A stretch of DNA of 64,000 nt from contig MU271158.1 in the NCBI GenBank assembly GCA_021432605.1, forward strand, positions 372,001-436,000, read 5' to 3'. The notes under the pieces were generated by a model, which saw only the letters and a list, made by a program, of their open reading frames with translations, did no database searches and was not told the origin of the DNA. Shown piece by piece: positions 57,153-64,000 of the stretch. How positions within the stretch are numbered: position 1 is the first letter of the stretch; each line of letters begins with the position of its first letter. The position numbers and the translations under genes were made by a program. Source of the DNA: Coniochaeta sp. PMI_546 (Eukaryota > Ascomycota > Sordariomycetes > Coniochaetales > Coniochaetaceae).

Positions 57153-60055
57153 GTGGGAATGACTGGTAGAGTAATGGCACTACGGGGATCAACCGGCGGT
57201 CCGGATCGGTCAGAAGCCGGAGCAGTTAGGATGATGGTGATAACTCCGTGGACAAACGACGTCAAAAAATGAGGCTCATGATTTTCCTGAAGCAAAACGC
57301 ATATTCATGACAGCGTTTTGATTGGCGGCTTGGCTTGAGGAGAGATGTTCAGCTCTATTGGCATGTCGTGTGGTCCTTGCCTCCACGTTTTTGGACTCCT
57401 CGAGGCAGCCTTGCCAATGGAGGCGACGCAGTGACATGGTGGCCCTCTGTCTGGGTGAGTCGGTGATTGGACTGTAACAGGGCCATATTGTAGCGCTGCC
57501 CCTCAACTTTCTTCTTCGTGCGGCTGAGCATGCGTTGAGGGACGAAAACCAAGGCTGGTCAACAGGCTGCTGTCTTCTTTGCCAGAGGTGGTTGGTCTCA
57601 ACCGCTTCTGACCCTGGAGACACCACCACTGAGTACGGCCCACCTGACTCAGTGACCTGAGGGGACCTCTAACCCGATAGTATCGTCGCAATTCACGGCT
57701 TGGCGACCGCATCGACGCGCACATGGAAGGTCAAGAAGGGAAAAGGGCACAGGGTGGTGAACTGGCTGACAGACCCAGGTATGTTTCTGGCCGCGGGAAG
57801 TACGAGGAAGCCGAGCAGATGGAACGGCTTACGCTCGAGCTGCGAGAGAACGGGTTAGGCTGGGAGCAGTGCGCCACACATAAGAGCATGTATTATGATG
57901 GGCCTGCGTTCAGTTATCATGACAAGCAGGATTCCCACGGCAGCCGGCCGAGTATACCATGTAAGAACCCAAAGTTGTGCCCAACCGACCCAAACCAGAA
58001 TGCGATAAACGCCGGAGCGTCCATGCGCGCCCATCCTCTGAAACACCAAGACGCATCTTGAGGTGCTTGAAGACGAGGACTCTGGCTCGCGTGAAGTACT
58101 GCGGATCAACGATCCATGGCCGTGAGTCGCGAGCCTCATCTTCTGCTCCCAGTCTCAGCCGCAATCGCACCCAGTCTATCTCAATGACAACACCGCTTTT
58201 ATGGCCACTGACGATAGTTTTCACGTTAGGTGGTAGGACAAGACCTATCGACCCTGGTGTATCTTTTGAGCATAGTATACGAGGCGCAAAAGTTCCTCGG
58301 TTTCAGGTGACCAGGTGAATCAAGTGTCTCTCCTTTGTGCAAGCAGTTAGAGATCCAACAATAGCCGCATCGAAGAAGATACGCAGGTCGACCTGGGCGT
58401 TTCCAGAGACCAACGGCAGAAACTCACACTGGAGGACGATGTCAGCTTGCTTGTCGCTGCTTTGCGCCAGAATGGCTTCTGCTCAGGATGCCAGCGAGCC
58501 TCCAGAACGACTCGACCTCCACCTCCTTCGGCAAATGACTTTCGCAGGCTGTCAACCCAGAGACAAACGTCATGCCTAATTACATTTTGGAGCCGGAACA
58601 GCGGTGTGGGTGCTGTATCCATGGTATGAGAGGGCAATATGCGGCGTCCCTGATTGCTAGGGTTCGTCCCGTGTTGAGATGGTCATAGACTGGAAGAAAG
58701 TGGAAGAGAGTTGAAGCAAGGGGAAGATGGGAAGCCGTGAAGCCGCCTGTGGTTTACACAGCACACGGAATCGTACCCGCCTTGTTCTTCATCTCTAAAA
58801 CATCCACCTGAACTGAAGCTGACAGACTTCGCTTTTAGGTCCTCATTGTGCTCGAACCCATAGGACAAAACAGGAACTGCGGGCTGTTTACATGGATCAC
58901 ATTTCTGAACCAAACCGTGGAGTCCAGAACACCAAAGGCCCCGTTGCCTGCATCCCAACATAGGGCCACATGCTGATAGTCTATGACATAACCTCATCTT
59001 TTCGGTTCGAACAGAGTGAGGCGGCTGCCGTATTAACTATTGCACACGGTTCCGCGGAGGTACCTTGGACAAATATCGATGATCTATAAACGGGAGAAAA
59101 ACAGAAGGGGAGCAAGGTCACGATGGTAGACACCAAGCTCAGCTGAGGAGAAGACATTGAGATACAGGGCAAGGAAACTACGCGAAGTGAACGTGGTCCA
59201 CCCTCAACAGAATATTACGGCAAGCTGTCACGGTTATGGCAATCGGGACGGCGGCCAAGACAAGCCGACAGTGTTCGCAGTCCGATCGCAATGCATCCAT
59301 CGCAACTTCCGTCTTGAAGGCTCATCCCAAAGAGGGCAACAGCACGGACCACATCGGCAAGCCACGGAAAGGGGTAAGCGGGAATTTGGCGAGCCAATGG
59401 CTGAAGTTCGGCTGCTCAGGCTAAGCAGACGAGACAGATCTTGATGCGCTCATTCTGTTTGGTCGAGCGAGCCGAGCGCATGGTCCCTTTCCATGGCAAC
59501 CAACGCAAACGCCTTGTTCGATGCTCTTCTTCCAAGCAACGTCACGCCAACCACCAACCCGCCCGTTCGTTAGGAGCCGCAACAAGAGACCGGACTGTCT
59601 TGTCGGCTCTAACACTCTCGTTTCCGAGTCCAGTATCGATTCGTGATTCTTTCGCTATTGGACTATAACATCAACATTCCCGACCATCGCTTTTGTCTTA
59701 CGCTCCGAAAAAAAGTACCCTAGTACAATCTATACGAGACATCGACATTCAAATTCCTGCCATTTCTGCCCACCCTCGTATCCGCGCCCTTTGCTACCCT
59801 CGCTCGGCCGGCCGCAACGAGAATAATTTCCCGCTTTTCCAAGCGCACACTCAACCATCTCCATCCAACGCATATACAATTGATTGGAACACCTATTATT
59901 CACAGCGTCAGCGGTCGAAAGCCTCTCGATTGGTAGCGACACGACAATCCAGCGCGAACGACCGCGAGCCGACGACTTCCACACCCTCTCCATTCGATAT
60001 CTTTGTCAACACAACCGACCCTGTTGAGCAGGTAAGCTAGCTCACCGCCGACAAG
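57153..60055. other. 2.9-kb intergenic region upstream of CHS7
   Basis: Divergent promoters of the DUF6601 gene and CHS7. No gene supported. The last 350-400 bases are probably the CHS7 5' UTR, which includes short upstream ATGs. Confidence 0.5.
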
Positions 60056-61125
60056 ATGGGCGGCTTCGGCGACTTCACGAGCATCTGCCAGATGGCGCCG
60101 CTCCCGCTCTGCGCCTCGATAGGCGCCATAACCTCCATCTCGCAAGGCGTCGGCATCGAACCGGACTGCTACGCGCGCAACATCGAGCTGGCCAACACAA
60201 TCATCTTCCAGGGCGCCGCGTCGGCGATGCACATCATCGCGCTGGTCATGACGGTCGTCATGGTGCTGCACGTGCGGGGCAAGTTCACGGCCGTCGGGCG
60301 GAAGGAGATCACGACCTTCTTCTATCTGTACATGCTGCTGACTTTCCTGTCGCTGTGTATCGATGCGGGCGTTATTCCGCCCGGATCGAGCCCTTATCCG
60401 TACTTTGTGGCCATACAGAACGGGTTGTCGAGTGCGATGATTACGTGCCTGATGATCAATGGATTTGTGGGCTTCCAGCTGTACGAGGACGGCACGCCGC
60501 TGAGTCTTTGGATGCTGCGGCTGTGCAGCGCGGCTGCGTTCGTTATCTCGTTCCTTGTCAGTCTGGCGACGTTCAAGTCGTGGGCTGGGCTGGGGCCGAC
60601 GAATACTGTTGGACTATTTGTGGTGCTGTATCTGCTCAACGCGGTGCAGCTGTTTGTCTACGTGGTGCTGCAGATTCTGCTGGTGACGAGGACGTTGCAG
60701 GACCGGTGGCCGCTGGGCGATATTGCGTTTGGAGTGTTCTTCTTCGTCGCTGGTCAGATCATACTCTATGCGTTTAGCTCGACGCTCTGTTCAGCTATCA
60801 GCCATTACCTCGATGGGCTGTTCTTTGCGACGACGTGCAACCTGTTGGCTGTCATGATGATCTACAAGGTATGTGCATTTCTCACGATGCTTGAGGCCTG
60901 GATAAAATATGGTCGATGCTAACATAGGCGTAACAGTACTGGGACTCAATCACTAAGGAGGATCTCGAGTTCTCAGTCGGCACGCGGATGAACAATTGGG
61001 AGGTCAAGGAGCTGCTGCCCGAGGAGGACCGCCGCAACACGGTTTACAACGACGATCCCTACGCGCAATCGAGCGCCTTCGAGCAGCCGTACACACCGTC
61101 TGCCCACCGGTACTCGAAGTACTAG
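60056..61125 (+). CDS. CHS7: Chitin synthase export chaperone
   Basis: Two exons, 60056-60868 and 60937-61125, encoding 333 residues. The start [10 protein letters not shown]-x-APLPLC is diagnostic of Chs7. Seven membrane helices follow, with [59 protein letters not shown] and [20 protein letters not shown] as conserved blocks. The 68-nt intron joins MIYK to [15 protein letters not shown]. The cytosolic tail ends [10 protein letters not shown]. Chs7 resides in the ER and is needed for export of chitin synthases such as Chs3, hence for chitin in wall and septum. Length and layout match orthologues. Confidence 0.95.
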
Positions 61126-63323
61126 GCGATTCGACAGGCGGGTAGAGATGTCTTTGATAATCTGCCTCTGGGTGGTAAGGGGTAGATAACGTTGTGATTG
61201 TGTGGTGTGTTTTTTTTATCTCTCCGGAGGTCCGTTGCAGGCAGGTCTGGGTTGCATTAGCGAGTCGATTTGGCGTTGATAAGGTTCTGCGGTTTGCAAA
61301 CTGTGTCCAAGTTTACACTGGACCAGCCGGCGAGTAGCTGTATTAGACAGTCCTGGGCGTCTTCTGTTCTGGTTCTGGCAGACGTTGGGTGTGACTTCTG
61401 TTTGTGACTGACGGTCGGGGTCACCAATGTCGGAGTTGGCTGGCTCAGGCGGCATTTTTGGTTTTCCATAGCTCTATAGGGCAGAATAATAAGTTTCAAG
61501 CTCATAGATCTCTACATGTTGCCAGTGCACATCTCTTGTATCATCGATTCACGGCGTTCTCATATGACCCTGGCCAAGCAAGTCTGACGCTTGGTGATCT
61601 CTTCCCAAGATGTGGTGGATGATACCGTAGTATCACGTGACCGCATTCAAGAGTGGCTGTTGGACAGTACCCACTTTTATGTGGTCTCCTTGACGCCTAT
61701 AAGTCCACGCTTCAAGCGGCCCGGCCTATACCACTCTAAGGTAATAGCTCCCTGTGTGGCTTCTGGCACTGAGGCGATTACAACCCTTAGGTACTTTACC
61801 TTCGTCAGTTCGCCTAGAATAGGCGGATAAACAGGGGGTCGCAGAGTATTACCACCCAACGTGATACGAGCCTGCGACAAGCACCACAGAAAGCAGATTT
61901 CTACCTATCAGTCACGACCGGAAAAGGCGAAAAAGTCGCGTCATCCCCCCATTCTCTTGTCATTCGTGTATAGTTCGGTATACTGCGCGGCCTATTCACA
62001 GGTTTGTTTCCCTTTTCGATAGACCCAATAGCACAGCCCAAGGCAAAAATGGCGCTGACACGTCTACGAACTAAGCATCACTAACCATGCTGGGGGTAAG
62101 CTGAGCCATGACCAAGCCGATTAACTTCATTTTCGTTCTGTCATATCCCCGTCCGCCCTCGACATTAAAGTTTCGCATTGCGTTCCTACGAGGTACTTAG
62201 TCCGCATGTCTCCTCCTCCCTTATCCCCATCAACTCGTTATCCTTATTTTCTCCTCTTGCCAAACACCCATGCATTCTCTTTTCCGGGAGTAGAGGCCTA
62301 GGCCCCATTTGTCGAACCCCGAGCGAGTCGCCTGACATTGTTCAACGGGAGATTACTGTGGTTTCCCAGTAAGGTATCGTCGTCCAATCTCTGCGCCACG
62401 GTATCCTACCTTACACGCGTTGTAGATGATAAAACGCCCAAACCACACCACCACCGCCCAAGGATAACTGCCACCACCACCACTATCATCATCATCATCA
62501 TCATCATCCTACTCACCTACTCTGTTATATAACCCAGGTATTCAACTGTGCATTCCAGGTTAGTCATCAAGCTGCGTGCGACTCTCCGGACTCGCGTCGA
62601 AATAGCATTTTACTAGTACCACCGTTATCCGCATTCACCTTGTCCTCGGCTTCCACACTCGCTGGACCCACTCTATTTCTGCTAAGGAAGCAACGAGCGC
62701 GAGAGCTAAAGAAGTGCTAAGGAAGCCAAAGTCGGGCATCTCCTAAACTAAGGTACTTCAAGTGTGAGGGTCTGCGATCGGTCATCGTCTCCTCCTCAAA
62801 TCCGCGTCTAGACATCCATTGTCGATAATCATCGTTACATTCATGTGTCTGTTCAGATTTGTTCCCCATCTGTTGCGCACGGGAAGGGCAAGTGGCCTCT
62901 AGTCGCTGCATCCACGGTAGTCGTGTCGCGTTGCCTCTTTCCTGATTCCATCTCGGCGTTGACCACATTTGCTGCACCATCAAATTTGCTATCTCGTGCA
63001 TGAGGTGGTTTCCAGCTTTCTGATCTTTTCTGCAAAGGTGCTTTTGAGTCACATTGGCTCCCGTTGTCAGTAACAAGATTCCTGCCTTGTCACGCGGTGG
63101 CACTCTTTAGCACCGTAACATTGTCGCGTGTTGCTGGACCCATGTCGTGGTGTTTGCTAACACCTCTGCAGATGAACAAGAAAACTGTCGCCGCAAAGAT
63201 CCTCAGGCACTGTGACCACTTGTACATATAGGTCCACCAAGCCTGCAACTTTGTCTGCTCGTTTGGTGTTCCACACTTCGGTGGCCTGGCGCCAGAACGG
63301 CTAGGCCAGAAGGCGCGCACATC
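61126..63323. other. 2.2-kb intergenic region with an ATC microsatellite
   Basis: 3' flank of CHS7 and promoter/5' UTR of the last gene. A CCA/ATC simple repeat lies at 62471-62508. No coding sequence supported. Confidence 0.55.
62471..62508 (+). repeat. CCA/ATC trinucleotide microsatellite
   Basis: About four CCA units run into about nine ATC units. Lies 0.8 kb upstream of the final gene, outside any supported coding sequence. Confidence 0.8.
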
Positions 63324-64000
63324 ATGGCAGAAGTCAACAGAGACGGGAGGAGAGAGGAAGTATGGGATGCAATCGAGGACACCTTCCTGAGGTCAGTGCA
63401 CATAAAGCGCGATAAGGAGGACCGCAAAGCGCGAGAAGAACACCAAGAGAGGCTCGAACGGGAGAAGGACGGGTTGCTGAACCTGTGGGCGCAAAGGAAG
63501 CGGCTGGTCGAGGAGCTTTCAAAGATCGATAAGGACATCCACTCTACCAGAAGCCGGATAACATTCGACGAGAACAGCTTCCTGAAAGCTCAGTCACTCG
63601 TGAGTCAACAGCGCGAAAAGGAGGATGCTCGGGACAGAGACCTTCTGAGGACGCATCGATTCGCGGGGCAGCATCTTGGTTGGCCGGTTAAGAACGGTCA
63701 TCCGCCTGCCCCGGGACCGCCGGCCGCAACTTACATCCACTACCAACCCCAGCGTCACTCGCCAGCTCCTCCCGTCTTCACTCCAACCCCGCGGTCCCCA
63801 GTACGACCGCCAGATTCCGAAGATAAGGCTGCGCGGAGGCATGCTGAGATAGCTATGGCTGCACTTGGGAATGGTCAGGCTCCTGGCGTGTCTGATGAGC
63901 CCAAGGCCAATGGGACGCCAGCGGCGTCAGCATCGACAAGCGAAGCGACGACAGTCGTCGGTAGCGGTGCACCGGCCACCCGCGGCCCTGCTAATGGCTT
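63324..64000 (+). CDS. Partial gene: charged coiled-coil protein of unknown function
   Basis: Open from ATG 63324 to the window edge, 225 codons without a stop. The N-terminal 115 residues are highly charged and helical (RREEVWDAIEDTFLRSV, ERLEREKDGLLNLWAQRKRLVEEL), likely a coiled coil. Residues 120-225 are Pro/Ala/Ser-rich (HSPAPPVFTPTPRSPVRP) and probably disordered. Codon use is that of its neighbours. No signal peptide. I do not recognise the family; a nuclear or cytoskeletal protein is possible. The 3' part lies outside the window. Confidence 0.7.
   Translation, partial: MAEVNRDGRREEVWDAIEDTFLRSVHIKRDKEDRKAREEHQERLEREKDGLLNLWAQRKRLVEELSKIDKDIHSTRSRITFDENSFLKAQSLVSQQREKEDARDRDLLRTHRFAGQHLGWPVKNGHPPAPGPPAATYIHYQPQRHSPAPPVFTPTPRSPVRPPDSEDKAARRHAEIAMAALGNGQAPGVSDEPKANGTPAASASTSEATTVVGSGAPATRGPANG

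Noticed and set aside
62471-62508. Repeat resembling an array
   Set aside because: Plain trinucleotide microsatellite without spacers.

Overview
The window is nuclear DNA of a filamentous ascomycete (Pezizomycotina). Class Sordariomycetes is likely but cannot be proven from sequence alone. Genes carry short introns (about 50-110 nt) with GTRAGT-type donors and CTRAY-type branch points. Typical fungal families are present: HET domain, Zn2Cys6 factor, LysM protein, laccase, AA8 cytochrome, CHS7, DUF6601 and AtaL/DUF1857. About 20 protein genes, one intron-containing tRNA-Ala, one decayed tRNA-Val and one patatin remnant can be supported. Gene models below were rebuilt by hand across introns, so exon ends are given in each entry.

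0-8 kb holds secreted or plant-contact functions: a CE1 carbohydrate esterase, a Gfo/Idh/MocA oxidoreductase, a six-cysteine small secreted protein, and a large LysM - CBM18 - Thr-rich - LysM protein. 8.5-10.3 kb is a DHA2-type MFS exporter. 14.2-17.7 kb is a laccase and a secreted AA8 haem protein in convergent orientation, with a degenerate tRNA-Val between them. 19-25 kb holds a patatin fragment, a CSC1/RSN1-type channel with an internal duplication, and an AtaL-like protein. 25-30 kb holds a 1064-residue nuclear-type protein and a small hydrophilic protein. 31-34 kb is a six-exon Zn2Cys6 regulator, followed by tRNA-Ala(AGC).

34.7-42.8 kb is an unusually long stretch with no gene I can support. 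It ends at a PHO80/PCL-type cyclin (42.8-45.3 kb). 46-50 kb carries a HET-domain protein and an NmrA-like reductase. 50.8-55.3 kb is the most unusual part: three neighbouring genes each encode two C2H2 fingers followed by a coiled coil. One has a 4-nt duplication that cuts its coiled coil, one has an in-frame TAA inside finger 2, and one is intact. A DUF6601 membrane protein, CHS7 (chitin synthase export chaperone) and the 5' part of a coiled-coil protein close the window. No secondary-metabolite backbone enzyme, transposon, CRISPR array or prokaryotic feature was seen.
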